A stretch of DNA of 64,000 nt from an uncultured Lachnospiraceae bacterium (GTDB lineage Bacteria; Bacillota; Clostridia; Lachnospirales; Lachnospiraceae): positions 62,001 to 126,000 of the forward strand of contig CAKRVA010000002.1 of NCBI GenBank assembly GCA_934408585.1, in the 5' to 3' direction. The notes beneath the pieces were generated by a model that did not search any database, was not told the origin of the DNA, and saw only the letters and a list, made by a program, of their open reading frames with translations. Of the stretch, positions 8,568 to 17,944 are shown in pieces. Positions within the stretch are counted from its first letter, which is position 1, and every line of letters starts with the position of its first letter. The translations under genes and the position numbers were made by a program.

Positions 8568-9677
8568 CTATTCTCCATCATTTCCAATAATCTCATTGAT
8601 ATAGTCACGCCACTGCGCTTGTATCGCAGGACCGTTTATCTTTTCACTGATTTTTCTTGCCTGATTGCCTAAGCGTTCTGCCAATTCCCTGTCTTCAATC
8701 AGCCGGTTAATTCCATTTTCTAACGCATCCTGATCTTTAATCGGCACAAGGAGTCCGTCTACTTCATTTGTAATAACGGTTCTTGGTCCTCCACAGGGAC
8801 AATCTGTTGCTACTACCGGCAATCCCAACGCCATCGCCTCAAGAAGTGCATTGGGAAGTCCCTCATAATCTGACGAGAGAACATATACCGCTGCCTTAGG
8901 AAGTTCCTTTTCCAAATCATCGCACGGTCCCATTAAATGAATAAATTCCTCCGCATGATGTTCCGTGATAATCTGTTCGAGAATCTCCTTCGTTCCATCA
9001 AAAGAATCTCCGCCATACAGCTTAAGCTGATAATCCGGATGTTTCTCGTGGACCTTTAAAAATGCCTTAAGAAGCATTGGTTGATTTTTAAAATCCACCA
9101 GTCGGCAGGATTGGGCAACTACTTTTTCTCTCTGTGCAGGAGCCGGCACATTTAAGTATTTGTCATTTACAGGATTTAAGATAATTCTGGATTTTTTCTG
9201 TAAATACTCCGGAAAAAATGCCTTCTGTCCTTCTGTCTGGAATACACAACCGGCTGCTCTTGGAAACAGTAAAGGAATAAGAATTTTATCCTCTATACCA
9301 TCATAATTTCCTACCGGATCTATTCTTACGGCAATGATAACGGGAACCTTTATAAATATTGTAGACATCAATGCACGATAGTTTGCCTTATGTGCAAAAG
9401 CAATTACAATATCCGGTTTTTCGGCCTTAATTGCCCTGCGTAAATATTTGTGTCGTAAAAACACTTTTACAGCTCTTGATTTACCTTCATCGCTCTTTTT
9501 CAATCCGACATGTACCCTGCGGACATTCTTTTCGAGTTCAAATTCCTTTTCTCCCTGCCACTCTGTAGCTACCACCACTTCATAGCCTTCTCTTGAAAAT
9601 TGATTTGACAGATTGGAAACCACTCTCTCGGCTCCTCCCTGTTCCAGACAATTTAAATGAAATAAAATTTTATGCAT
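8568..9677 (-). CDS. GT4 family glycosyltransferase
   Basis: A 369-residue GT-B enzyme. The N-terminal glycine-rich segment EQGGAERVVSNL (about 13-24) and the C-terminal motif SSDYEGLPNALLEAMALGLPVVATD, followed by CPCGGPRTV, are typical of GT4. No membrane segment is visible. It is homologous along its length to the GT4 at 5591-6694, including matching ...PVI.AVR.DP.. and ...FQT..QK.FFP blocks, so the two GT4-AsnB pairs look like a module duplication. A 50-bp gap precedes it and GCAGGAAAAAGT provides the ribosome site. It likely adds a uronic-acid-type residue that the adjacent AsnB homologue amidates; this is inference. Confidence 0.88.
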   Translation of the reverse strand: MHKILFHLNCLEQGGAERVVSNLSNQFSREGYEVVVATEWQGEKEFELEKNVRRVHVGLKKSDEGKSRAVKVFLRHKYLRRAIKAEKPDIVIAFAHKANYRALMSTIFIKVPVIIAVRIDPVGNYDGIEDKILIPLLFPRAAGCVFQTEGQKAFFPEYLQKKSRIILNPVNDKYLNVPAPAQREKVVAQSCRLVDFKNQPMLLKAFLKVHEKHPDYQLKLYGGDSFDGTKEILEQIITEHHAEEFIHLMGPCDDLEKELPKAAVYVLSSDYEGLPNALLEAMALGLPVVATDCPCGGPRTVITNEVDGLLVPIKDQDALENGINRLIEDRELAERLGNQARKISEKINGPAIQAQWRDYINEIIGNDGE

Positions 9678-9727
9678 ACTTTTTCCTGCTTACTTACCCT
9701 TATAACAAACTAGTTTCACGCGGTATC

Positions 9728-12073
9728 CTAACGTTTTATTTTATCATATCGCTCCTGCTTTATCAATGCTAAGAGCTTCTCCAGGTATACGCCGTAAGTA
9801 AAGTCTCTTGCACGTTTTGCTGCGGATTGCTGATAGTTCTTTCGCAGCTCTTCTTCCTCAAGTAATCGAATGACTTCTGCAGCAAGTTGTTTTTCCTCAT
9901 CCGAAATCACCTCTGCATCAAGGTTTTCCTCCGCAGATATTGCCGGTAACAAAATTCCGTAATCCCCATAGATTACCTGTTTTTCACCCTGATTTCTTTT
10001 TTTCTCAAAAATTTGTGCACATTTATTCGTATTTCCATCTTTTGTAAGAATTTCAGCCGGACCGGTCAGACAGTTAACACTGATTGGTGCAAGCGAAAGT
10101 GCCATTGCTTCTACCAATGCATTTGGAAATCCTTCATTACGTGAAGTCAGCAAATAAATTTCTCCATATTTCAAATAAGCGTATGGTTCTTTCTGCATTC
10201 CTGCAAAATAAATCTTATCTGCAATTCCAAGCTGTTTCGCCAGCGTCTTATACTTCTCAAAATTTCCTGCTCCCATAAGAATCAGGCGAGCAGACGGTAC
10301 TTCTTTACAGACACAGCTAAACGCCTTTATCATGTGCCAGAACCCTTTCATTGGGTCATCTCTGCCCATGGAAACAAGATAACGAAGATTCTCCTCCTGA
10401 AATGGAAGCTCCGGATTTTTGGCATAAGCATCCTGACGAATCTTTTCTACATCATATAAATTGTACAATACTGCTGTCTGTATAGTTGCAGGGTTGGATA
10501 ATTCCTTAACTTTCGCCTCGATATCCCTGGAGCAGCATACAATTCGATCTGCCCATTTCAAGAATAACTTCATTTTGACAGATTCTTCCACATCCGTATA
10601 ATTTCGAAGTCCTACCCAGACTTTTTCATATTTCGTTTTCGAAAATACATTTACCATGTTGGCACTTGGTCCAAAGCTGTATGCCAATACAGGTTTCTGC
10701 CTTTTCTTTATATTTCTGACGCATACAGAACGCTTCAGAATATTAAAAATTTTCTGTATCCTGCCTCTGCGTACCCCCATATGAATATTGCATATCGATA
10801 ATCCCGTAATATCATAGGCAATGTTAGCATCGTCAAAAATCAATATCGTCACATCATAATACGGTTGCAATAGTCTTGCCGTAGTAATACAGACTCTTTC
10901 AAAGCCCCCCTGATGAAGCATCGGACTCATCAGCAACAACTTTTCTTTCGTGTAAAAATCAGTCATAAGCTCCGCCTGTCCATGAACATCAAATCCCTGA
11001 CGCACCATTTCCTCCACATGGGAACGCCTCTTGTACACGGCATGCGCTTCAATATAGTCTGCCCACAACTCCGGTTTTTCCTGAATACTCATTGTGGTTA
11101 CGAGTTCTGTTGCAACCACCTCATCACAAATGCTATCTGACATCAAGCAAGGTAATCCTGCCGTCTGTGCCTCAACAATTGTTCCCGGCATCCCCTCAAA
11201 ACGTGACGGATAAACAAAGAAATCCATTGCCTGATAATAATCGTTTACATTTCCTTTATTTCCCAGGAAATAAACCCTGTCACCCACTCCAAGTTCTTTT
11301 GCAAGTGTCCGGGTTTCTTCCATTAGCCCGCCTTCTCCTAATAAAATCAACGCATATTTTCTGGTTTCCGTTTCCTTTTGTACCAGTTTGGCAAAAACTC
11401 TTATCAGATACTCATGGTTTTTTGCATAATGAAACCGTCCCACATGGCCAATAACATAATAATCCTCCAACCCAAGCTCCCGCCGGATATGTTCTCTGAC
11501 CTCTTCCTGATATGCAAATTTATTACAATCAATCGCATTGGGAATAAAACGTGTTTTCCCTTGTTTCACGGCTTTCTTTCCAAAAACGGATATCCCCGCA
11601 ATTTGGGAGCATGTGAACAAATAATCCGCTTTATGAGCAAGGTTTCTTCTCAAAAATCTGGTTACAACACCTTTGATTCCATGGTCTACGCCTGCACTTC
11701 TGGCATGTGCAATTGTAGTTGGAATGCCACATTTTTTAGCTATCGGAAGATAGATAGCCGCTGTACTTGTCATATGTCCCTGTATCATATGAAATTCAGA
11801 TTTTCCATCACTGTCACAATGTTCTTTCAGTAATCTTTTCCAGGCATTCCGATAGGAAAAATAGTTGGTGACATGAAAACGGGGAACGCGAAAAATTCGC
11901 CCTCCCAGTTTTCTGATTTCATCATTAAAATATCCCTCTTCTTCCGAATGCACTACAAAGTCAAACTGTACCCGGGTACGGTCCAGATGACGATACAAAT
12001 CCATGATACGGCTTTCTGCGCCGCCAAGCTGTGTATTCCCAAGCACATGCAAAATACGAACCGGTTTCTCCAT
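9728..12073 (-). CDS. Double glycosyltransferase: two GT4 domains in one chain
   Basis: A 781-residue protein made of two complete GT-B units. The first (about 1-370) starts PVRILHVLGNTQLGGAESRI and carries PSRFEGMPGTIVEAQTAGLP. The second (about 375-781) starts LLLMSPMLHQGGFERVCITT and carries LTSRNEGFPNALVEAMALS. Each has its own acceptor-side and donor-side half, so one polypeptide may add two consecutive sugars. The ATG at 12073 is preferred because it follows AGAGGT and lies 10 nt after the upstream stop codon; the frame extends to a TTG at 12106. No membrane segments were seen. Normal GT4 length is about 360-400 residues, so this is a true fusion rather than an extension. Confidence 0.85.
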   Translation of the reverse strand: MEKPVRILHVLGNTQLGGAESRIMDLYRHLDRTRVQFDFVVHSEEEGYFNDEIRKLGGRIFRVPRFHVTNYFSYRNAWKRLLKEHCDSDGKSEFHMIQGHMTSTAAIYLPIAKKCGIPTTIAHARSAGVDHGIKGVVTRFLRRNLAHKADYLFTCSQIAGISVFGKKAVKQGKTRFIPNAIDCNKFAYQEEVREHIRRELGLEDYYVIGHVGRFHYAKNHEYLIRVFAKLVQKETETRKYALILLGEGGLMEETRTLAKELGVGDRVYFLGNKGNVNDYYQAMDFFVYPSRFEGMPGTIVEAQTAGLPCLMSDSICDEVVATELVTTMSIQEKPELWADYIEAHAVYKRRSHVEEMVRQGFDVHGQAELMTDFYTKEKLLLMSPMLHQGGFERVCITTARLLQPYYDVTILIFDDANIAYDITGLSICNIHMGVRRGRIQKIFNILKRSVCVRNIKKRQKPVLAYSFGPSANMVNVFSKTKYEKVWVGLRNYTDVEESVKMKLFLKWADRIVCCSRDIEAKVKELSNPATIQTAVLYNLYDVEKIRQDAYAKNPELPFQEENLRYLVSMGRDDPMKGFWHMIKAFSCVCKEVPSARLILMGAGNFEKYKTLAKQLGIADKIYFAGMQKEPYAYLKYGEIYLLTSRNEGFPNALVEAMALSLAPISVNCLTGPAEILTKDGNTNKCAQIFEKKRNQGEKQVIYGDYGILLPAISAEENLDAEVISDEEKQLAAEVIRLLEEEELRKNYQQSAAKRARDFTYGVYLEKLLALIKQERYDKIKR

Positions 12074-12083
12074 AAAATACCTC

Positions 12084-12833
12084 TTATCTGTTTCTGATTC
12101 TGCCAACGAAATTTTTGGCTGTTGCCAATAAATATTCTTTTATTCTGCCCCCGGCATTTCTTGAAGCTGCCGGAATTTTGCGATACTCTTCATATGAAAT
12201 CCAATGTACATTCGGATTTTCAAAATACTGTTTATATCTGTTAAGCTCGTCCTCAGAAACAGTTCCTGTATGAACTACCATTGTGGAGTATCCCTTCTTT
12301 TTACGAAATGTTCTGGAAAGAAGAAATGAAATAGGATAGAACGTCATTCCCTTCCATTGATACGGTCTCTTTCCAAAACCATCTGTAATTTCCGTAAATC
12401 CATTTTCTTTCAGAGCCTGAATGGTATTTTTGTCATAGGAATGTGCCGGGGCCATAAAAATACACGTTTTAATACCATACTTCTCCAGGATACGCTTCCC
12501 TTCTGAAATTTTATATCTCTGCTCCTCCAGTGAACAGCCGGCAAATTCTGAAAAATGGTTTAGTGGAAATACCCCGCCTTTCGAAGTGCTGTAAATATGC
12601 TGATAGCCATGCATGGCTATCGACCACCCCTGCTTTTGGAGTTGTTTTATATAATCATAAAACTCTTCGTTGCTTTTCGCTCCACAGCCACCTTTCAACA
12701 GCATATCCTGATTGTCAGGAACAATCCCTATAAGCGGCTTCACCTGATATTTATCAAGAAGTGCCTTAAACTTAAGAAAGCGTTCCCAATCCATATCAGG
12801 TGTTATATCATCTAATCGTACTGTAATATTCAT
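12084..12833 (-). CDS. DUF2334 / polysaccharide-deacetylase-like protein
   Basis: A 249-residue cytoplasmic-looking protein. It opens MNITVRLDDITPDM, which places an Asp pair where NodB-fold deacetylases bind metal. It also has SIAMHGYQHIY (histidines of the metal site) and MAPAHSYD in the middle, an arrangement typical of the DUF2334 branch of the carbohydrate esterase 4 / NodB superfamily. These hydrolyse N-acetyl groups of amino sugars or act on related amides. There is no signal peptide, so it would act on a nucleotide- or lipid-linked sugar inside the cell. It lies between the epimerase gene (17-bp gap) and the double GT4 gene. The function is only predicted at superfamily level. Confidence 0.7.
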   Translation of the reverse strand: MNITVRLDDITPDMDWERFLKFKALLDKYQVKPLIGIVPDNQDMLLKGGCGAKSNEEFYDYIKQLQKQGWSIAMHGYQHIYSTSKGGVFPLNHFSEFAGCSLEEQRYKISEGKRILEKYGIKTCIFMAPAHSYDKNTIQALKENGFTEITDGFGKRPYQWKGMTFYPISFLLSRTFRKKKGYSTMVVHTGTVSEDELNRYKQYFENPNVHWISYEEYRKIPAASRNAGGRIKEYLLATAKNFVGRIRNR

Positions 12834-12850
12834 ATTATCAAAGGTCTCCC

Positions 12851-13825
12851 TTACAGGTTTTCCTTATACCAGTCAATGGCAAGTGCAATTCCCTTAGCAA
12901 AATCATAATCCGGATGATAGCCAAGCAATTCTTTTGCTTTGCTGATATCTGCATTGGAATCCCGAATATCTCCTTTACGGTTTGGCCCGAAATTTGGCTC
13001 TACCTCTTTATTCAGAGCTTTGCAGATATTGTGGTAAACATCAATCAGATATTCTCTTCCGCCTGCTCCAATATTAAATGCTTCTCCTGCTGCCTCAGAA
13101 GATGCCTGGCAGGCTTTTAAATTTGCTTCTACCACGTTTTCCACATACGTAAAATCTCTGGACTGTCTTCCATCACCGTTAATAGTCGGAACTTCTCCAT
13201 CCATCAGCTGTTTAATAAACTTTGGAATAACTGCTGCATAAACTCCGTTCGGATCCTGTCTGCGGCCAAATACATTAAAGTAACGCATGCCATATGTATC
13301 CAGTCCATATAAAACCTTATACAACCTTCCATATTCTTCATCCACATGTTTGGTTAATGCATATGGAGAAAGGAGCTTTCCTTCATGTCCTTCTTTCTTG
13401 GGTAATACCGGATGATCTCCATAAACTGAAGAGCTTGATGCATAGACAAATTTCTTAACACCGTTTTGTCTGGATGCTTCCATCATATTTAAAGTTCCGC
13501 GAATATTAATTTCTTCATAGAGCAAAGGCATTTCGATACTTCTTGGCACACTTCCCCATGCTGCCTGATTGAGTACATAGTCCACACCCTTTGTTGCTTC
13601 CATACAGGTATCCAGATCACGGATATCGCCTTTTATAAAAGTAAACTTCGGATTTGCCGTAAACGGTTCAATGTTTTCATATTTTCCGGTAGAAAGGTTG
13701 TCCAGGCACCGTACAGTATAGCCCATAGTTAAAATTGCCTCGCACAAATTGGAGCCAATAAAACCGGCACCACCCGTTACCAGAAAAACACTGTTTTCAT
13801 CAAATACTAAATTCTGATATCCCAT
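12851..13825 (-). CDS. NAD-dependent UDP-sugar 4-epimerase (WbpP/TviC-like SDR)
   Basis: A 324-residue extended short-chain dehydrogenase. The Rossmann motif is GGAGFIGS near the N-terminus, the active-site serine lies in YASSSSVYG, and the catalytic Tyr/Lys are in SPYALTKHVDEEYG. Length and motifs resemble UDP-GlcNAc 4-epimerases of capsule and O-antigen loci. The gene is coupled to the preceding nucleotide-sugar dehydrogenase (2-nt gap), so together they would supply UDP-GalNAc and UDP-GalNAc-uronate from UDP-GlcNAc. I chose the ATG at 13825 (GGAG 9 nt upstream) over the in-frame TTG at 13840. UDP-glucose or UDP-glucuronate epimerisation is an alternative. Confidence 0.82.
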   Translation of the reverse strand: MGYQNLVFDENSVFLVTGGAGFIGSNLCEAILTMGYTVRCLDNLSTGKYENIEPFTANPKFTFIKGDIRDLDTCMEATKGVDYVLNQAAWGSVPRSIEMPLLYEEINIRGTLNMMEASRQNGVKKFVYASSSSVYGDHPVLPKKEGHEGKLLSPYALTKHVDEEYGRLYKVLYGLDTYGMRYFNVFGRRQDPNGVYAAVIPKFIKQLMDGEVPTINGDGRQSRDFTYVENVVEANLKACQASSEAAGEAFNIGAGGREYLIDVYHNICKALNKEVEPNFGPNRKGDIRDSNADISKAKELLGYHPDYDFAKGIALAIDWYKENL

Positions 13826-13827
13826 AA

Positions 13828-15144
13828 TTACAATCTCCAATAACTATATTCTTCCGAAAGATATTCTTTTCGATTAAGAATACCCTTCAAATCCAACAAT
13901 ACCTTTTTATTATGTGCCGGGGCATAGAAACTTCCAATCTGTTCTTTTGACAAGGAAAGGAACTGCTGATGTGCCACCGCAATAATTACAGCATCCATGT
14001 CCTTTACTGCATCCATCGTTTCGAATGAAATACCATACAAGCGTTTTGCTTCATCCGCATCAGCAGCAGGGTCTATGACAATCGGTGTAATTCCATACTC
14101 ACCAAGTTCTTTATAAATATCGATAACCTTGGTATTTCTTGTATCCGGACAATTTTCCTTGAACGTAAATCCCAAAATGGCAACTCTCGCTCCCTTAACC
14201 GGTATATCCGCTTTAATCAAATTCTTAACCAGCGACTCTGCCACATATTTTCCCATATCATCATTAATCCTGCGTCCGGACAGAATAATCTGGGAATGAT
14301 ATCCTAAGGATTCTGCCTTATATGTTAAATAATAAGGATCTACACCAATACAGTGACCTCCGACAAGTCCCGGAGCAAATTTCAGGAAATTCCACTTCGT
14401 TCCTGCTGCCTCCAATACTGATTTTGTATCAATTCCCATCTTATTAAAGATAATGGAAAGTTCGTTCATAAACGCAATATTTATATCGCGCTGGCTGTTC
14501 TCAATTACCTTGGCAGCCTCTGCAACTTTAATGGATTCTGCACGGTATACACCTGCCTGTACTACCATTTCATAAACCTTTGCTACAGTATCTAAGGTTT
14601 CCTCGTCCATACCGGATACAATTTTTACAATGGTCTCCAGACGATGCACTTTATCTCCGGGATTTATTCTTTCAGGTGAATATCCAATCTTAAAATCCAC
14701 ACCACACTTTAATCCGGATTCCTTCTCCAAAATTGGTACGCAGATATCTTCTGTTACTCCCGGATAAACCGTAGACTCAAATACTACCACAGATCCTTTG
14801 GTAAGATTCTGTCCCAGAATCCGGCTTGCTCCTTCTACCGGAGTCAAATCGGGCGTATGATCTGCATTTACGGGTGTAGGAACTGCAACAATATGAAATT
14901 TTGCCTCACGAAGCCGGGAAGGGTCCGCCGTAAAATCTACCGTTGTATTTTTTATCACGTCATTTCCCACTTCATTGGTAGGATCAATACCACTCTTATA
15001 GAGTTCGATTTTCTTTTCATTCAAGTCAAAGCCAATAACGTTTATCTTTCTGGCAAATGCAACCGCAATCGGCATTCCAACGTATCCAAGTCCTACTAAA
15101 GATAATTTTTCTTCTCCATTTAGAATCTTCTGATATAAATCCAT
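13828..15144 (-). CDS. UDP-N-acetylhexosamine 6-dehydrogenase (WbpO/TviB-like)
   Basis: A 438-residue NAD-dependent nucleotide-sugar dehydrogenase. The Rossmann motif is GLGYVG (18-23), the active-site lysine and asparagine lie in AEAAKVIENSQRD, and the catalytic cysteine is in VGGHCIGVDPYY (C265). These oxidise C6 of a UDP-sugar to the uronic acid in two steps. The sequence style (SLVGLGYVGMPIAVAFARKINVIGFD) is that of the UDP-GlcNAc/GalNAc dehydrogenase branch rather than UDP-glucose dehydrogenase. The ATG at 15144 has AAGGA 7 nt upstream and lies 4 nt after the preceding GT4 gene. It supplies the uronate that the AsnB-like proteins may amidate. Confidence 0.88.
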   Translation of the reverse strand: MDLYQKILNGEEKLSLVGLGYVGMPIAVAFARKINVIGFDLNEKKIELYKSGIDPTNEVGNDVIKNTTVDFTADPSRLREAKFHIVAVPTPVNADHTPDLTPVEGASRILGQNLTKGSVVVFESTVYPGVTEDICVPILEKESGLKCGVDFKIGYSPERINPGDKVHRLETIVKIVSGMDEETLDTVAKVYEMVVQAGVYRAESIKVAEAAKVIENSQRDINIAFMNELSIIFNKMGIDTKSVLEAAGTKWNFLKFAPGLVGGHCIGVDPYYLTYKAESLGYHSQIILSGRRINDDMGKYVAESLVKNLIKADIPVKGARVAILGFTFKENCPDTRNTKVIDIYKELGEYGITPIVIDPAADADEAKRLYGISFETMDAVKDMDAVIIAVAHQQFLSLSKEQIGSFYAPAHNKKVLLDLKGILNRKEYLSEEYSYWRL

Positions 15145-15148
15145 AACT

Positions 15149-16261
15149 TTATCCTTCTTTCTTCTTTTTATCGGTAAGAATTCTGCTGCACTCCGCATAA
15201 TAATGTTCTACCACATATTTACGGTCAAATTCTTTTTCCATCTTTTCTCTGGCTTTTTGTCCCATCTGCGCCCGCTCTTTTATGGAAAGGGCAAGAAATT
15301 TCTGCAACGCCTCAATCAGGCTGTTGCTGTCTTTGGGCTTGCAGCCAAATCCGGTAATTCCTTCCTCAAAGATTTCTCTGCAACCACTTATATTTGTTGC
15401 AATCACCGGTCTTCCGGTGGCAGATGCTTCCATTAACACATTGGACATTCCTTCGTGATATGTCGGAAGCACAAGAGCTGATGCCTGCCTGATATATTCA
15501 TGCACATTGGGATCAAATCCCAACTGTCTTATGATCCCCCTGCTTTGTGCTTCATCAAGCTGTTCCTTTAAATCATCATCGCAATAACCAAGAAATTGAA
15601 ACTCCACATTGGGAGATGCCAGTTTTGCAGCCGCATCCAAAAGTTCCAATGTTCCTTTTTCGCGCATCATCCGCCCCACATACAGAAATGTTGTTTTTTC
15701 ACTCTCAGGATATTCTTCCATGCAGTGACGGGACAAATTAACACCGGAGCCACTTACCAGAAAGCTCTTTTTTCCTTTGATATTATAACGATCAAAAATA
15801 TGCATATTCTCTTCATTTTGGAAAAAAATACATTCCGCGTTTTTTAACCCGGCGCGATACATATTTTTGATTAAGGTAAGCAGTATTCCCTGCTTTTGAA
15901 AAGTAGTTCCCAGACCTGTTATGGTGCAAATATAGGGAATTCGTTTCATCCTGCATGCAAAACCACCATATATATTAGGTTTAATCGTATATGTCAGTAC
16001 CAAATCCGGCTTTTCCGCCTTCAGCAGTCTGCGGTATTGTAAAAGAAGCTTAAAATCCTCTACCGGATTAACTCCATGGCGGTTAATCGGTGTGTGTAAT
16101 ACTTTACACCCTTCCGCTTCCAGCTCCTTTGTCTTTACCTCATCCGGCAGACTCACAACCACTTCATATTCCGTTAACAGCTTTAAAACCAGTTCATTTC
16201 TAAAATCATAAAGTCCACCAGAGGAATTCGCCAGAATTAATATTTTTTTCATTTTATTCAT
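15149..16261 (-). CDS. GT4 glycosyltransferase, PglA-like (second sugar, probable GalNAc transferase)
   Basis: A 370-residue GT-B enzyme. The region INRHGVNPVEDFKLLLQYRRLL, then TYTIKPNIYGG and ITGLGTTF, resembles PglA and related alpha-1,3-GalNAc transferases that act right after the phosphoglycosyl transferase. The donor-side motif is LPTYHEGMSNVLMEASATGRPVIATNISG. Its start overlaps the ATP-grasp stop by one base (TGATG). Gene order PglF-PglE-PglC-(ATP-grasp)-PglA matches bacillosamine-type initiation, and the next two genes make UDP-GalNAc/GalNAcA. It should use the polyprenyl-diphospho-amino sugar as acceptor. An alternative start is the ATG at 16252. Confidence 0.83.
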   Translation of the reverse strand: MNKMKKILILANSSGGLYDFRNELVLKLLTEYEVVVSLPDEVKTKELEAEGCKVLHTPINRHGVNPVEDFKLLLQYRRLLKAEKPDLVLTYTIKPNIYGGFACRMKRIPYICTITGLGTTFQKQGILLTLIKNMYRAGLKNAECIFFQNEENMHIFDRYNIKGKKSFLVSGSGVNLSRHCMEEYPESEKTTFLYVGRMMREKGTLELLDAAAKLASPNVEFQFLGYCDDDLKEQLDEAQSRGIIRQLGFDPNVHEYIRQASALVLPTYHEGMSNVLMEASATGRPVIATNISGCREIFEEGITGFGCKPKDSNSLIEALQKFLALSIKERAQMGQKAREKMEKEFDRKYVVEHYYAECSRILTDKKKKEG

Positions 16262-17247
16262 CAGCCCTCTACGATTTTCTCTTCACTCATATCACGGATT
16301 GCTACTTCGTTGTATTTCATCATGCAGATTCCCTCTTTGTATTCACCAATCGCACTTGGATTCTCGTGACCTGCAAGATTATTTATTACCTGCTGTGGCA
16401 TATCTACACCACATTCATACGCATGGGGATATCCTCCTCCAAAACGTGGATTTACTTCTGATACGTAAAAGGTTCCTCCAATTTCAAATATATCAATATC
16501 TATCATACCACAGAATCCACATTTTTCCACGAATTTTTGAATCAGTTCAAAAAGAGCTGGTATTTTTACAGATACGGATTTATCCGTTTCGCCGGCACGC
16601 ATTTTAATCTTTTTCTTAATAAAAACAGACGTACACTTACCGGAAATCATATCAATATATACATCTGCACCATACTCCTGACCGTTCATATACTCCTGAA
16701 TCATCAAGTCGTCATATGAAGAGAACAAAACTTCCAGCTCCGCATCGCTGGTTACCTTATTGATATTTAAACTTGCGCTGCCTTTTACCGGCTTTACAAA
16801 TACAGGATACTGGATTTTTCCACGCTCTTTATCTGCATAAAAAGCCTGCTTGTCCAAATAACACATTCCTGTAGGAATATTCATGTTCTGAAGAAGCTCA
16901 AACATTTTATATTTGTCAAAACAGGTCTCCACCAGTTCATATGGTGAAATGATTGGTGTTGTTCCAATCTGGAGAAATTTTTCTTTTTCTTTTGCCAGAA
17001 GACTAAGTTCCGGGTCAATCAACGAAAACACACCATCAATTTTTTCTTTTTTACAAATTGCAAGGACTTGGTCTAAATAGTCCGGTGCCGTAATACGTGG
17101 TACAAGATAAAACGCATCTGCTTCATAAACTGCAGGGGCTAAATTAGAACAATCTGTCGCAATAATTCTTCCCTGATTACCTACTGTTTTTTTGAAGTAC
17201 TGAACTACCTTATTTCTGGTTCCTGCGCTCAAGATTAATATATTCAT
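16261..17247 (-). CDS. ATP-grasp ligase (CarB-like) in the sugar-initiation gene set
   Basis: A 328-residue protein with an N-terminal pre-ATP-grasp domain (MNILILSAGTRNKVV; DCSNLAPAVYEAD) and an ATP-grasp domain carrying VFVKPVKGSASLNI and the metal/phosphate block SEVNPRFGGGYPHAYECGVD. ATP-grasp enzymes join a carboxylate to an amine or thiol through an acyl phosphate. The gene sits between the PglC- and PglA-like genes, where bacillosamine operons usually encode the PglD/EpsM acetyltransferase. It may therefore attach a carboxylic or amino acid to the 4-amino group made by the PglE-like enzyme; this is inference. A close paralog lies at 37850-38824. The ribosome site is AGGGAG. Confidence 0.8.
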   Translation of the reverse strand: MNILILSAGTRNKVVQYFKKTVGNQGRIIATDCSNLAPAVYEADAFYLVPRITAPDYLDQVLAICKKEKIDGVFSLIDPELSLLAKEKEKFLQIGTTPIISPYELVETCFDKYKMFELLQNMNIPTGMCYLDKQAFYADKERGKIQYPVFVKPVKGSASLNINKVTSDAELEVLFSSYDDLMIQEYMNGQEYGADVYIDMISGKCTSVFIKKKIKMRAGETDKSVSVKIPALFELIQKFVEKCGFCGMIDIDIFEIGGTFYVSEVNPRFGGGYPHAYECGVDMPQQVINNLAGHENPSAIGEYKEGICMMKYNEVAIRDMSEEKIVEG

Positions 17248-17265
17248 AACGATTCTCCCTATGGG

Positions 17266-17919
17266 TTATTCTTCCGGCAGTTCCAAGCTTCCGGTTCTTT
17301 TAAGCCGTTCCTCACGAATTTGTGCGAAATTTCCCTCTGCGGCATTCGTATCCTCTGCCACTTCATCCGTATGTCCGAGCACTGTTTTTACTGTCAGCCA
17401 TAAAACTTTTACATCCATTCCAAACGACAGATGTTCTACATATTCAATATCCTTTTGTAATCGTCGGTCCCAGTCAATAAAATTTCTGCCACTAACCTGT
17501 GCAAGTCCCGTAAGTCCCGGTCTTACTGTATGTCGAAGCTTTTCTTTCTCCGAATAGTACGGCAGATAGCTGACAAGCAGCGGACGTGGACCAATTAAAC
17601 TCATATCACCCTTTAAGATGTTAAACAATTCCGGTAATTCATCAAGGCTTGCCGCACGCAAAAACTTTCCAAATTTGGTTAGCCGCACGGAATCTGGAAG
17701 CAGGTTTCCCTGTTCATCCCGTTCATCTGTCATGGTACGAAACTTATATAGCATAAAAATCTTTTCATCTTTACCCGGACGCTGCTGTTTGAACAATACC
17801 GGACTGCCAAGCTTTACTCTTACCAGAATCCAGAGCAGCAAATAAAGCCATGAAAGCAGGAGAATACCCAGCAATGATAATATGATATCCAATATCCGTT
17901 TGAAACATTTTCTATACAT
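17266..17919 (-). CDS. PglC-like monotopic phosphoglycosyl transferase (initiating enzyme)
   Basis: A 217-residue membrane enzyme. It has a single N-terminal re-entrant hydrophobic helix (about 8-34), then KQQRPGKDEKIF.LYKFRTM, the catalytic Asp-Glu pair in ASLDELPELFNIL (D93, E94), and GDMSLIGPRPLL. This is the small PglC/EpsL form without the extra WbaP membrane domain. It transfers a phospho-sugar from a UDP-sugar to undecaprenyl phosphate, starting glycan assembly. The start at 17919 is preferred: AGGAG lies 7 nt upstream, whereas the ATG at 17925 is too close. The adjacent PglE- and PglF-like genes suggest UDP-2,4-diamino-2,4,6-trideoxyglucose derivatives as donor. Confidence 0.92.
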   Translation of the reverse strand: MYRKCFKRILDIILSLLGILLLSWLYLLLWILVRVKLGSPVLFKQQRPGKDEKIFMLYKFRTMTDERDEQGNLLPDSVRLTKFGKFLRAASLDELPELFNILKGDMSLIGPRPLLVSYLPYYSEKEKLRHTVRPGLTGLAQVSGRNFIDWDRRLQKDIEYVEHLSFGMDVKVLWLTVKTVLGHTDEVAEDTNAAEGNFAQIREERLKRTGSLELPEE

Positions 17920-17944
17920 GTTCATTCTCCTGTAAAATCATAAA

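Noticed and set aside
11378..11833. 151-codon plus-strand reading frame
   Set aside because: Antisense to the first GT4 domain of the double glycosyltransferase; no domain and no ribosome site.
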